Origin: Candidatus Sumerlaeota bacterium
GTDB lineage: Bacteria > Sumerlaeota > Sumerlaeia > MWCT01 > JAUWMI01
DNA length: 64,000 bases
Direction of reading: 5' to 3'
Assembly (NCBI GenBank): GCA_030613245.1
Contig: JAUWMI010000009.1
Span: 1-64,000, forward strand
Below the pieces are notes generated by a model. That model ran no database searches. It was not told the origin of the DNA and was given only the letters and a program-made list of their open reading frames with translations. Both the position numbers and the translations under genes were made by a program. Of the stretch, positions 44,142-53,480 are shown one piece after another; position 1 is the first letter of the stretch; the number at the start of each line of letters is the position of its first letter.

Positions 44142-45194
44142 TCAAGCCACTGATTCCAGGTACTCTCGCACCAACTTATCCTCAAACCCGATTCGCTGCA
44201 TCAGCGTGGCAAAGCTGCGCGGCGACAATTTCCCACCTGTTGCCGCATCATGGCCAAACCCATACGCCCCTTCAACCGCGCAATCGCGTAAGACCTCGTT
44301 GAGAAACGCAATCTGACTCTCGTCGCGTTGACTGCGCAGCGAGAAAACAATTTTACCAGGTATGTATCCGTTGTTTGAAGCCAGCACACGGTAGCGCAGA
44401 AGCCGATTAGCCCACCGCGACGCCATGAGGCCTTGTATGAGGCACGGTGAAGAGCAACGAATCCACGCCGTCTCGCCGCTAAAAATCGGGCCAACTCGTA
44501 CCGCCTCGTCTATGGCCTCCTTCACCTCTGCCTTATACGCCCGAAGCCGCGCAAGCACCGCATGCTCCTTTGTAACCAGCTCCTTTGGCGAATTGGCCAC
44601 GCCAAGTGCCTCGTAGGCCGTTTTCACGTCGTACGCCGCTGCACGCCGCGCCGCGTTCAACAGCGACACCGCCCGCTTGCAGTGCGTCTTGCCATAGCGT
44701 TTCACAATCGGTGCAAGATACGGAAATGCCTCTATGCTCCCAAGATCGCCAAACACACCAAGAAGCGGAATCCACGCCTGCTCCTCCACCACAACAATCT
44801 CCTCGCACACCAGATAGCATATCAGCGACGACGTCTCCACCGGCCGGTGCTTGTAGGAACTGCAAAACACTACATCCGGGGGAATCCCCAGCGGCCGGTG
44901 ATGGTCAATTACCAAAACTGGCGTTGGCGCATACGGATTCTCCGGTGTGCTTCCCATATCCACGATCACAAGATAATCCGGTGCCGCAGCTCGAACCTGC
45001 TCTACCACCCGTGGCAAATACGCATATTCCGTTTTCCCGGGAAATACTGGCTGCGTCGTCACACCAAGCTCCCGCAGCGTGTACTCCAGTATCTTCCCCC
45101 CTGACAGACCATCCGCATCGCCATCCATAAGTAAAACCACGCGGCTACCCTTAGGAATTGACTCCAAAAATGCTTTCGCCTCCGGAAATCTCAT
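44142..45194 (-). CDS. DHH-family phosphoesterase (RecJ/NrnA-like)
   Basis: 350 residues. Metal-binding motifs of the DHH superfamily are MDGDADGLSGG, IVDMGSTPE and IDHHRP; the DHHA1-type C-terminal domain has GHDAATGGKL, a variant of the usual GGGHxxAAG. The family includes RecJ exonuclease, nanoRNases and cyclic dinucleotide phosphodiesterases. At 350 residues it is closer in size to NrnA-type enzymes, but the substrate is not certain. GAGGAGCGG precedes the ATG. Confidence 0.85.
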   Translation of the reverse strand: MRFPEAKAFLESIPKGSRVVLLMDGDADGLSGGKILEYTLRELGVTTQPVFPGKTEYAYLPRVVEQVRAAAPDYLVIVDMGSTPENPYAPTPVLVIDHHRPLGIPPDVVFCSSYKHRPVETSSLICYLVCEEIVVVEEQAWIPLLGVFGDLGSIEAFPYLAPIVKRYGKTHCKRAVSLLNAARRAAAYDVKTAYEALGVANSPKELVTKEHAVLARLRAYKAEVKEAIDEAVRVGPIFSGETAWIRCSSPCLIQGLMASRWANRLLRYRVLASNNGYIPGKIVFSLRSQRDESQIAFLNEVLRDCAVEGAYGFGHDAATGGKLSPRSFATLMQRIGFEDKLVREYLESVA

Positions 45195-45608
45195 TATCCG
45201 CTCCTCTTCTCACCAACAACCCGCACAAACAAATGCACACAATCAGCCCTGAGCCCTTTCGGCTCCACTCCCCACCTCTCCTGAAGACCCCCTATTGCCT
45301 GAAGAGCTCACAAAAAGCAACAGCTTCTTACACGGTGCGGTGAGGAGGAGCCACCCAGATGCCGAACCATCAGAGAGACAAAGAAAGCCAAATCTACAAG
45401 CTTGGATACATCATAAGTTCAGCCAAGGCCCATCACTCGATATTTAGGACAATCAATAATTCTTTGCTTGTCAACAAACCAAGAATCTGCAAAATAGTCT
45501 CTTAAACTGAGACGGAAAAAATCTCTTTAATCTTTTCATCCTTTGTGCAGTAGTTTAATAAATTCTGAAAATCAACTGAACAACACGATTTCGGAGAACC
45601 TTCGCATA
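45195..45608 (+). other. Divergent intergenic region
   Basis: About 410 bases between the divergent DHH and PASTA genes. No repeat or RNA is recognised. An in-frame extension of the PASTA gene to a TTG at 45543 is possible. Confidence 0.4.
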
Positions 45609-46505
45609 ATGGATGAGCAAGAACGGCGAAACCTCGAAAAGCACATCAGGTTTACTCACGATCTTTCAGATGAAACGCAGTCGACCGAAAGCGTCTCTGC
45701 TAAAGCATCGAAGAGCCAGAGGCCATCTCTGCTGTTCGGCGCGCCTGAGAGTCAGCGCGGATCGAGATTTCGCAGCTTCGTGGGATTCTTGTTTCGGCTG
45801 GCCATCGTTGTCATCCTGGTATTCATCTTGCTGACAACCATCAGCTATCTAACCATTCGCCACTTTATTTCCGCTGAAGAGGTTGTTGTGCCCAACCTCG
45901 TTAGCACGAGCCCGAGTGAAGCGCTTGAAAAATTGCGCGCGCTCAATCTCTCCCTCAAGCTCGACAAGAAAGAATACAGTGAGATAGTCCGAGAGGGCGA
46001 CATCATTTCGCAATTTCCCTTCCCCGGCACGCATGCCAAAATCGGCGCTGACGTCAAAGTCGTTCTCAGTAAAGGGCCAACGTTAATCCAGGTACCGGAT
46101 TTGCGCGGCGAAAGCTATCTGAATGCAGGCGTCAAATTGCGCGCGCTTGATCTCCAGGTTGGCAAAACTTCATACCTCTACAACAACGAAGTGAAAAAAG
46201 GAAACGTCATCACTCAGGATCCTCTCCCCCAGAGCGCTGCGCCACGAAAGTATGCGATTAATCTGCTTGTCAGCAGCGGGCCACAACCCCGCAAGTTTCC
46301 AATGCCCGGCCTGGTAAATTCCACCCTCAAAGAGGCCCAGCCTCTTCTGGCCAGACTCGATCTTACCATTGACCAGATTACCAGAAAGGAACAGCCCGGT
46401 GTGGAGAAGGGAATTATCCTTGCACAAAGCCCTCCGGCTGGCACAATCGTATCGAATGAGACAAAAATTAGTGTGGTCATTGCCTCGGGACTGAATATCC
46501 CCTAA
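45609..46505 (+). CDS. Membrane-anchored protein with three PASTA domains, no kinase domain
   Basis: 298 residues. A cytoplasmic charged segment (1-55), one transmembrane helix (about 59-83, LFRLAIVVILVFILLTTISY), then three PASTA repeats on the outside (about 88-155, 156-225, 226-298), each with a VPxL/MPGL start. PASTA domains bind muropeptides or beta-lactams and are usually the sensor part of PrkC/PknB kinases or PBPs. Here the sensor stands alone. The start ATG at 45609 fits MDEQERRNLEKHI; a TTG at 45543 is possible. Confidence 0.85.
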   Translation: MDEQERRNLEKHIRFTHDLSDETQSTESVSAKASKSQRPSLLFGAPESQRGSRFRSFVGFLFRLAIVVILVFILLTTISYLTIRHFISAEEVVVPNLVSTSPSEALEKLRALNLSLKLDKKEYSEIVREGDIISQFPFPGTHAKIGADVKVVLSKGPTLIQVPDLRGESYLNAGVKLRALDLQVGKTSYLYNNEVKKGNVITQDPLPQSAAPRKYAINLLVSSGPQPRKFPMPGLVNSTLKEAQPLLARLDLTIDQITRKEQPGVEKGIILAQSPPAGTIVSNETKISVVIASGLNIP

Positions 46506-46904
46506 GCCATGCACATCCAGGTCAAGCACTGTTATTCCTAGATTTACAGTCAAGCGGCGACCCGGAGGCTCCATACTTTCGACTCCCCGCATCCCGACAC
46601 CACCTAAAAATGCACAATGAAAAAGTGCCCCGACAAACACCTTGTCTCTTACTATCAAACTATCAAAACTCCCGTAAATTCGACCAACATCTTCCTCGGA
46701 GTCTGAGGGCCAGCGCTCCGTCCCACTCGCTTATCAGCAGGTTCAAACATGGCGAGATAAAAAAATTCACAGCGCATTCGCAAAATTTAGTTGACCCGAA
46801 AACCAGATAATGCTAGGGGAAGGGCACGAAAACTGGAAATATGTTTTCAAGCCTTGATGCAGATTTTTGACCAAGACACAGAAAGCGAAGGAGGTGACTA
46901 ATTA
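46506..46904 (+). other. Intergenic region upstream of HU
   Basis: About 400 bases without a gene or recognised repeat. The HU promoter must lie here, but no strong -35/-10 pair is seen. Confidence 0.4.
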
Positions 46905-47183
46905 ATGACCAAAGCAGAGCTGATTGAAGCGGTTAAGAAAAGCACGGGGAAATACGATGTCAGCAAGGTTGCAACGGAAGCCATTGTGGATGCCACCTTC
47001 GACCAAATTGCAAAAACCATTAAGCAGAAAAAAAGATTTCAGATGCCCGGGTTTGGGACGTTCACCGTCAGGCAACGCAAGGCACGAATGGGCAGAAATC
47101 CTCAAACCGGTGAGGCAATCAAAATCAAGGCATCCAAGGCTGTTGGCTTCAAAGCAGCCCCGAAATTGAAAAAGGCACTCTGA
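46905..47183 (+). CDS. HU/IHF family DNA-binding protein
   Basis: 92 residues of the HU fold: MTKAELIEAV at the N-terminus, the GFGTFTVRQRKARMGRNPQTG beta-arm with the conserved RNPxTG tip, and a KIKASKAVGFKAAPKLKKAL C-terminus. It bends and compacts DNA as a dimer. GAAGGAGGTGA lies 7-8 bases before the ATG. It is monocistronic, ending at the terminator at 47256. Confidence 0.95.
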   Translation: MTKAELIEAVKKSTGKYDVSKVATEAIVDATFDQIAKTIKQKKRFQMPGFGTFTVRQRKARMGRNPQTGEAIKIKASKAVGFKAAPKLKKAL

Positions 47184-47255
47184 GCAGCTCGCTCCGCTTG
47201 TATGGATTTTTCAAGCTGCAAATTAGTCTGCTCAGACAGTGGAATGGATTCTGCA

Positions 47256-47297
47256 GGAGGTGAAGTAATCAAATTAGACTACTTCATCTCCTTTTTT
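47256..47297 (+). terminator. Rho-independent terminator after HU
   Basis: GGAGGTGAAGTAATC (47256-47270) pairs with GACTACTTCATCTCC (47277-47291) with two mismatches and a 6-base loop, followed by TTTTTT. It serves HU and, being nearly symmetric, possibly the convergent nitroreductase gene. Confidence 0.9.
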
Positions 47298-47327
47298 ATT
47301 CATGTTCATGATGGAGATATGCGTTGC

Positions 47328-47825
47328 TCAGGAGAAGCGTTCCCAGTGAATGACATCTTCAAGCGGACGCTTAGCCAGTGAAGGTGTCGGCTTCGCACTC
47401 AACCCAATGGAAACAAGGCTGATCAATCGGTAGCCCTCTGGCACGCCAAGCAAGTCCCGCAGTGCCGCGGCGTACCGTTTCTTGTCTCCTGCTACCCAGC
47501 ACGAACCCATACCCAGAGCCGTTGCAGCCACCAGCAGGTTCTGGGTGGCCGCACTTCCGTCTTCCAGAGCGTATTTCGTTGACTTACAAAACACTGCGAT
47601 ACACACGGGCGCTTCAGCAATGAATTTCCCGTAGTCCGAGAGATCGGCAATCGCATTGCGGATTTTCTCATCCTGCACAATAACGAATTCCCAGGGCTGT
47701 ATATTGTTTGCTGTTGGGGCCAGCCGTCCAGCGTCTACGATCTCACTAACTACGTCGCGCGGTACAGCAGTTGATTGATAGTGCCTGGCACTGCGTCGCG
47801 TCTTCAATGCATCAAGTGCATCCAT
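47328..47825 (-). CDS. Nitroreductase family flavoprotein
   Basis: 165 residues. RRSARHYQSTAVPRD, APTANNIQPWEFVIVQD and the C-terminal GYRLISLVSIGLSAKPT are the FMN-binding landmarks of the short nitroreductase family. These use NAD(P)H to reduce nitro compounds, quinones or flavins; the physiological substrate is unknown. GAGGAGGAAG precedes the ATG. Confidence 0.9.
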   Translation of the reverse strand: MDALDALKTRRSARHYQSTAVPRDVVSEIVDAGRLAPTANNIQPWEFVIVQDEKIRNAIADLSDYGKFIAEAPVCIAVFCKSTKYALEDGSAATQNLLVAATALGMGSCWVAGDKKRYAAALRDLLGVPEGYRLISLVSIGLSAKPTPSLAKRPLEDVIHWERFS

Positions 47826-48413
47826 CGTGGCTTCCTCCTCTTGCTCTTCATAAGTCTGATTTCCTTATCAGAATACACGTCGGCACTTCAAGACCTGTGT
47901 TCGAAACCACCTGACGCCTCTCCCTCCCACTATACTCAGCACAGGAACAGGCGCCCTCACCTTCCGGAATCCTTGACCCAAGCCGATACTCAATACCCGG
48001 GAATCCCCTGTTATAGCAAGGCTTTGCGGGGGGTCGTAATTTTTCTCTTGAACCGCAAAAGTGTTTTGTATTATACTATGATTACAGTGGCCATTTGTGA
48101 TACGATGAAGACCGCTTCGGGTTCTTGTTCCATTCTGTTTCAGTCCTGAGCGCCACAACCATAGTATCACTATCTTGGGGTGGCTTTTTGCTGAACCAGT
48201 ATTCGGAACTGGATAAAACCACGGATAGCATACTGCGTCCCATGGCTGCAAGACCTTACGGTCCCTTAGGGAGAAAAAACATCTTGCAGGCCGGATGCGA
48301 AATAGCTGCCAACGGACCGAAGAACCCGTCAGCCAATGACTCTTCTCTGTAAAGAGCTCAAACAGATTCGGATAGGTATAAGGCAGATGGCCCCGTCTAG
48401 GAGGAGTTTTTAA
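47826..48413 (+). other. 588-bp intergenic region, long leader of the GH57-like gene
   Basis: Open frames here look random. A possible promoter lies at 48048-48077, which would give a leader of more than 300 bases containing several short inverted repeats (for example AAGACCTTACGGTCCCTTAG at about 48251). No known riboswitch is recognised. Confidence 0.4.
48048..48077 (+). promoter_or_regulatory. Candidate sigma70 promoter for the GH57-like gene
   Basis: -35 TTGAAC (48048-48053) and -10 TATACT (48072-48077) with an 18-base spacer, directed to the right. Confidence 0.4.
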
Positions 48414-50474
48414 ATGAATTTTCTACATCCTATTTATCATGGTCATTCTTATCAAGTCGGCTCGCGGATGGATCTTGATCGCCGATTGCCGCGCAAACTC
48501 GACGAAGCAGACCTTAACGAGCTTCTCGACTCTTTTTCCGAGCATCCACGCTATATCGAGCGCATAGCTCCGGTTAGTGCTCATATCGGCGAAGACGTAA
48601 TTCGGGGAAAAAACTGGACAGAACTAATGATAAAAGGCTATCGCATTTTTACTGGCATTTTTTCAAATATTACAACGTACGTACGCCAGACTATGCGCGA
48701 TGTTTTCAAAGAGAAGGGTATGGTGCCATTTCTCTCCATCGCTATTGAACCAGATACGCTTTATCGCATCCTGGAGATGGATTACGAAACCGCTGAAAAT
48801 ACCTATGCGCGAATTATGGAACTCTACAGGGAGGGTGTGGTCGCCCCGTGCGCAACTGTCCCCTTCCACGTGATCCTGCCCATGCTGGAGGACGACTACG
48901 ATGTGCGGCTGTGCACCCGGATCGGTCTCCTATTTTACTGGCCCATTCTGATAACATATCATAATTACCTCAAGACGACCCATAATGGTTCCCGATTCGT
49001 TGTTCCCTTCTGGCTTCCCGAAGGGGGGTACAGCAAACGCATGCTGGAAATTCTATACGACCAGTTCATGTCGAAGTGTAATGAAGAAAAAATTAAGGAT
49101 CCCCATCTGGTGCTAATGCTCGACAACCATCAGGCCATAGAGCGCGATACTGACGTCCTGATGAAATCTTGGAATATCATTAAACTCGACTCCGCAAAAA
49201 ATGCCTTCGTCTCTGTGGTCTTCCGGGATCGCCACTTCAGCAACTGGGTGACGTTTTCCAACCCTTCGGTCAAAAAGCTCCTTGATCGGACGATTGCCAA
49301 AGTTGACGCCGATCTCAACATCCAGAATATTGATTACTGCTGGTCCCATTTTGAGGACATTGAGGCACTGACTTATACCATCAAAGCATCGAAGAACTTC
49401 GAACAGAAAATCATCAAGCTAACAGAGCTTGGCTACTTAGCCCTCGCGCCTGACATGTTCGTGCGACGAAAATTAAGCCGTAACTTCCGCCGTACAGATT
49501 ACGAGCCGCAAAGCATCATGGTGAAAGACAACACGACGTGGACCGACTGGCATGTTAACAACATCTCTCTAGGCAGATGGCAGGGTACTCTCGACAGCAA
49601 TGCAGAATATAAGCTGGTAGACGAAAATCACGCCTATACACGCTTCACCAAGAATGGTGCGGTAGAAGAGCAGGGGCCCCAGTGCTGGAAAATCGGCTTT
49701 AATAAGGCCGTGGCCGCTTGCGTGCGCACCGTCAAGGGCGATTCCAAGACCTGCGCCTCAGGGATGCTCGGCGTCCTGGCCTCCCTGGTCCCTAGCAAAA
49801 ATGCCAGAATCAAACGCCGCAACGTGGACAACTTCCTCGTCCACTATGCCTATATCCACTGGAAGGAGCACTTCGTCCATCACGGTATGTCGGAGGCCGA
49901 TATCTATTTGCCAAGCCTTGCTAAACAATACCTCTTCCAGGGATGCAAAGGAAAGCCGTCAGCCAAGAAGACGCTGATCGCCGGTTTGGCAGCACAGGCC
50001 TATTACTTCGCTCTGGATGGGTATAAATCCTGCGGCACATTCTGGGAAAACTTCGATCAGCGCGCCGTCTACCAAAACGTCGCCATGGTGACCCTGGCCA
50101 TGGTGAATGCGATGTACGCCTATCACTGGCTGGGCAAGCCACAAGAAGCAAGGAAAGTTCTCAACGTGCTTAAGGAGGAATTTATTGGTTTTGAACACGC
50201 GTACCGCCGATATAAGCTCGCCGAGTACGGTGTTACCGAGCCTGAATGGAAAGACGCCATAAAGTCCACCGTTGACGACAGTGACCTCAACGTCGTAGCA
50301 CGCGCTGCACGCCGTATTGGTGCTCGTCATCTTCGACTGCTCGGCTATCGGAAAGACTTCTCCTTCGAGGACGAAAATATTTCCACCAACACCGGCCATA
50401 TATGGTCGGGCGAAATCAGCAATACAAATTTCAAATGGGAAAACCGACTCTTTTGCGGCCTGCTTGAGGAATAA
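48414..50474 (+). CDS. GH57-like glycoside hydrolase-type protein, unknown substrate
   Basis: 686 residues. A beta/alpha-barrel resembling GH57 (FLSIAIEPDTLYRIL, CATVPFHVILPMLEDDYDVRL, and FWLPEGGYSKRML, where GH57 has WLPE) is followed by an all-alpha C-terminal part (about 420-686). The N-terminal PIYHGHSYQVG may correspond to the HxHQP motif, but with the Gln moved. There is no signal peptide, so it is cytoplasmic. Assignment of catalytic residues is uncertain, and the protein may be a divergent or inactive branch. AGGAGGAG precedes the ATG. Confidence 0.5.
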   Translation: MNFLHPIYHGHSYQVGSRMDLDRRLPRKLDEADLNELLDSFSEHPRYIERIAPVSAHIGEDVIRGKNWTELMIKGYRIFTGIFSNITTYVRQTMRDVFKEKGMVPFLSIAIEPDTLYRILEMDYETAENTYARIMELYREGVVAPCATVPFHVILPMLEDDYDVRLCTRIGLLFYWPILITYHNYLKTTHNGSRFVVPFWLPEGGYSKRMLEILYDQFMSKCNEEKIKDPHLVLMLDNHQAIERDTDVLMKSWNIIKLDSAKNAFVSVVFRDRHFSNWVTFSNPSVKKLLDRTIAKVDADLNIQNIDYCWSHFEDIEALTYTIKASKNFEQKIIKLTELGYLALAPDMFVRRKLSRNFRRTDYEPQSIMVKDNTTWTDWHVNNISLGRWQGTLDSNAEYKLVDENHAYTRFTKNGAVEEQGPQCWKIGFNKAVAACVRTVKGDSKTCASGMLGVLASLVPSKNARIKRRNVDNFLVHYAYIHWKEHFVHHGMSEADIYLPSLAKQYLFQGCKGKPSAKKTLIAGLAAQAYYFALDGYKSCGTFWENFDQRAVYQNVAMVTLAMVNAMYAYHWLGKPQEARKVLNVLKEEFIGFEHAYRRYKLAEYGVTEPEWKDAIKSTVDDSDLNVVARAARRIGARHLRLLGYRKDFSFEDENISTNTGHIWSGEISNTNFKWENRLFCGLLEE

Positions 50475-50598
50475 AGCATCATCCACTCAGCAATAATTTA
50501 GCCGCAGAGAAATGCGGGTTGAGGGAATGACGTCCTGTCCGCCTCTGGCGGAATGCAGCAGCTCGCCCTTCCCCAAAAGAACATTGTTTTTGAGAAAG

Positions 50599-51069
50599 CT
50601 ATAGATGCTGGCTAAATTCCGCCACGGTTGGTTTGACGAGCTTGGTAAAATCTTTGTACTTCATGTGCACCGTATCGGTGTGCGTACCTGCGCGAAAGAC
50701 AATCTCCTTCGCCTCAGTCAGCGTCTTGTCCACGTACACCGGTAGATCATAGAGATTCCCAAAGGGCGGCATAGCACCAGTTTCGCATTGCGGAAACAGT
50801 CCTTTAAATTCCTCCTCAGTAGCAAGACGCGCCTCAGGCTTCCCGAGCACTTCGCTTAACTTCTCAACGACGATGCGCTGCGTGGCAGGCAAAACGACCA
50901 TCACAAACTCTTCATTGGCCCTGATCATCACGACTTTCGCCAGTTGCGCTCCCGGCACGTGCTCCGCCGCTGCTACTTCCTGCGACGTGTAAACCACCGG
51001 ATGTGTACACACAGCATATTTCACCTTCTTCTTGTCGAGAAATTCCTTAAGCTTATTCAAGATTGTCAT
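50599..51069 (-). CDS. YbaK/ProX-type aminoacyl-tRNA deacylase
   Basis: About 156 residues. The YbaK fold is shown by VKYAVCTHPVVYTSQEVAAAE, KVVMIRANEEFVMVVLPA with the conserved Lys, and TGAMPPFGNLYDLPVYVD, the GxxxPFG motif. These enzymes clear mischarged tRNA (Cys-tRNAPro, Ala-tRNAPro). A frame extends 13 residues upstream, but the ATG at 51069 has GGAGGGAT 5-6 bases before it. It is the last gene on the strand of the polyamine cluster, 185 bases from agmatinase, so a functional link is uncertain. Confidence 0.88.
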   Translation of the reverse strand: MTILNKLKEFLDKKKVKYAVCTHPVVYTSQEVAAAEHVPGAQLAKVVMIRANEEFVMVVLPATQRIVVEKLSEVLGKPEARLATEEEFKGLFPQCETGAMPPFGNLYDLPVYVDKTLTEAKEIVFRAGTHTDTVHMKYKDFTKLVKPTVAEFSQHL

Positions 51070-51254
51070 TTCGATCCCTCCTCTATCAGCAACATGCGGC
51101 CATGTCACACCTTAGATATGGCCAGCCATTTCTCCGGTCCCATGAGGACACTTTAGCCACACCGCAAAATCCAAGTCAAGAAAATCCCTTCTCCCAAGCC
51201 CGTGAGACTCTCCAGAAGGCACTAAAAGGGATGGCAAGGAAAAACAACCCATGA

Positions 51255-52169
51255 TCAGCCGCGACTCGCCTTACCCACATACCCCAACATGCGGTAAACC
51301 AATTTCGCCGCAAGGAAATTCGGCGCTACCAGACCGGGAATAGGACTCAACTCCACGACATCGAATCCCAATACCTTCTTCGAAAAAATCAACGGACGCA
51401 GAATCTTCAAAAGCGGCGCCCACAAAAGCCCCCCGGGTTCTGGAGTACCCGTCGAGGGCATGATTGATGGATCCAGAACATCCAGGTCAATTGAAATGTA
51501 AATCGCCCTCGGAAGCCTTTTGATCACCGACGAGATCAGCGAATCCAGCTGATCGCCACCAAGATCCTGCATTCGGACTGTGTGAATGGTCTTCGCCTGA
51601 AACAGATCCTTTTCCTCGGCGGAGAGCGACCGGACGCCAATCTGCACAATCGAAACTCCCAGCTCCTCAATGCGGCGTGCCACACAGGAGTGGTTAAATG
51701 AACTACCCGCATACTCTTGCCTGTAGTCCGCATGAGCGTCAAACTGCACCACAGCAAACTGCCCAGGCTTGCTCGCCCTCAGTGCCTGCACAACGCCATA
51801 TGTAATCGAATGCTCACCACCCAGTACCACTGGGAATTTTTTTGCTCGCAGTATATCCCGATACACGCGGCCCACGCGACGCATCATGGCACGGGGACCC
51901 TTGGTTGTCACCTCTACCGGATTCAGCGTGTGGATGCCCAGACGGTAGGTCTCAGTGTCGAGCTCCTCATCATAAAGCTCAACGTGTGCGGACGCCTCAA
52001 GGATGGCCTGCGGCCCGAATCGTGCGCCTGGTTGATAGGAAGTCGTCAGGTCGTACGGCACAGGCAGCACGGCAAATGCAGACGATTTGAAGGCCGAAAA
52101 TCTTGGCTCTAGTCCAAGGAAATTCATCTGCGGTGCAAAGTCGCTCTTCTTCATTCGTTCCCAGTCCAA
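51255..52169 (-). CDS. speB: Agmatinase (ureohydrolase family)
   Basis: 304 residues. The binuclear manganese ligands are all present: GGEHSIT, FDAHADYR, and SIDLDVLDPS followed by PGTGTPEPGG-like PSTGTPEPGG. It hydrolyses agmatine to putrescine and urea. With the arginine decarboxylase upstream it makes the two-step arginine to putrescine route. The start may be TTG at 52169 (AAAGG upstream) or ATG at 52154. Confidence 0.93.
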   Translation of the reverse strand: MDWERMKKSDFAPQMNFLGLEPRFSAFKSSAFAVLPVPYDLTTSYQPGARFGPQAILEASAHVELYDEELDTETYRLGIHTLNPVEVTTKGPRAMMRRVGRVYRDILRAKKFPVVLGGEHSITYGVVQALRASKPGQFAVVQFDAHADYRQEYAGSSFNHSCVARRIEELGVSIVQIGVRSLSAEEKDLFQAKTIHTVRMQDLGGDQLDSLISSVIKRLPRAIYISIDLDVLDPSIMPSTGTPEPGGLLWAPLLKILRPLIFSKKVLGFDVVELSPIPGLVAPNFLAAKLVYRMLGYVGKASRG

Positions 52170-52306
52170 TTCGCCTTTAAGAGGAAAACAATGGCGAACA
52201 AGTATCGAAACAATGTATCAAAACTCACACACTGAGAGGCCATCTGTCCTCTTGCCTCACACTAGCACGCAACGAAACAGTTTCGCACATCCTGCCTTAC
52301 ATGCTC

Positions 52307-53332
52307 CTATTTGGCCAGCTGTGCAAACAAATCCGGCGCTTGCCGCTTGCGAATCAGGGGCCTGTAATTTTGCGTCACTGCGTGCACCAGCAGCGGCAGC
52401 GCAATCGTGGCGTCACAAAAAACCACAACCTTCTTCGCCTTGCGCGCAATCTTCCCCCACGACTGCGCCTCTTCAAAACTGCACCCGCTCAGCCCTCCCC
52501 AATGGGGCGCATCCGCAGTCACCTGGATCGCATAGCGATGCCCTGCCGACGCCTCGCTACTCATGATTGAGTTGGTGATTTCAGTCTGCTGGATAAAATT
52601 CTTGGGTGCTCCTCCTGCAATGTAAATAACCCCCGTGACGCGTGCTCGCGCGACAATCTTCGCTGTCTCCAGTACGTCTACTATCGGATCAAGAAAGAGC
52701 GAGTTCGTACCCTGTGCCCGGCCATACGCCAGCGCAATCCCGTACGAGGAATCGCCCAACGCCGGACAATAAATCGGAACTCCCGCCTTATGTGCTGCTG
52801 TGATGATGCCTTCCCTCTTCTTCTCCCTACGCAGCTTTGCCCCAAGCTCAAAGAAAAACTCCCGCGTCGAATAACGCTGCGTCTGGTCAAGACTTGCGGC
52901 AAACCGGGCGATGAAGCGATCCGTCTTGCGGAATTCTGCCTCGCTGGCAAATACGTCGTGGATCCGGTCAATACCCATTGCAGCAAGACGTGTATCATCA
53001 ACCTGCTCGCTTCCCTGATAATGTGCATTGCCGAGTGTCTCGTGCAAATCGTGAAACAGGTTCGCGCCCGTCGAGACCAAACAATCAATAAAGCGATGCT
53101 TGATCACATGAGCAAGCACAGCACGCATGCCAGCAGGGATCATCGCGCCAGCCAGGCCCATCAGGATTGTGGTACGGCCGCGCAGCATAGCGGCCCAGAT
53201 GTCCGCCGCGCGCGCGAGATTGCGCGCCTGAAACGCCGTATCCCCCATTGCACGCACAACCGAACCCGCTGTCGCATGCTCGCGTACCGCAATCGGCTTG
53301 ACCGGCTTCCGCAAGAGATGTCTTCGAATCAT
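52307..53332 (-). CDS. Deoxyhypusine-synthase-like protein (bacterial)
   Basis: 341 residues with DHS-family landmarks: FQARNLARAADIWAAM, STGANLFHDLHETLG, YCPALGDSSYGIALA, IYIAGGAPKNFIQQTEI (the Lys in the active-site region) and TADAPHWGGLSG. True DHS modifies eIF5A, which bacteria lack; bacterial relatives are known or proposed to make homospermidine or related polyamines. Its place between arginine decarboxylase and agmatinase supports a polyamine role. AAAGGAAG precedes the ATG. Confidence 0.9.
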   Translation of the reverse strand: MIRRHLLRKPVKPIAVREHATAGSVVRAMGDTAFQARNLARAADIWAAMLRGRTTILMGLAGAMIPAGMRAVLAHVIKHRFIDCLVSTGANLFHDLHETLGNAHYQGSEQVDDTRLAAMGIDRIHDVFASEAEFRKTDRFIARFAASLDQTQRYSTREFFFELGAKLRREKKREGIITAAHKAGVPIYCPALGDSSYGIALAYGRAQGTNSLFLDPIVDVLETAKIVARARVTGVIYIAGGAPKNFIQQTEITNSIMSSEASAGHRYAIQVTADAPHWGGLSGCSFEEAQSWGKIARKAKKVVVFCDATIALPLLVHAVTQNYRPLIRKRQAPDLFAQLAK

Positions 53333-53367
53333 CGCCTTGATGCTTCCTTTCCTATACGCCAGAGCAT

Positions 53368-53395
53368 GTAGGGGCGTTTAACTAAACGCCCCTAC
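53368..53395 (+). repeat. GTAGGGGC-family palindrome
   Basis: Inner arms GTTTAACTAAAC; one central base differs from the unit at 43821-43848, and both are followed downstream by an ATGCGTGGCATCCGCCTA motif. Confidence 0.85.
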
Positions 53396-53480
53396 AACTA
53401 CCCACTATGGAATCCCAGGAACCTCTTTTTGTTCTATGCGTGGCATCCGCCTACGGCGACCGCCTGCGGCGGATTAATAC

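Noticed and set aside
43902-44153. 83-codon open frame on the plus strand upstream of the DHH gene
   Set aside because: No recognisable family, no ribosome site, unusual composition, and it overlaps the 3' end of the DHH gene and repeat-rich DNA.
47775-48352. Two plus-strand open frames (124 and 75 codons) between nitroreductase and the GH57-like gene
   Set aside because: They look like translated spacer, lack ribosome sites and resemble no protein.
52307-53332. True deoxyhypusine synthase acting on eIF5A
   Set aside because: The cell otherwise looks bacterial, no eIF5A gene is visible and the gene lies in a polyamine cluster; a DHS-like polyamine enzyme is the better call.
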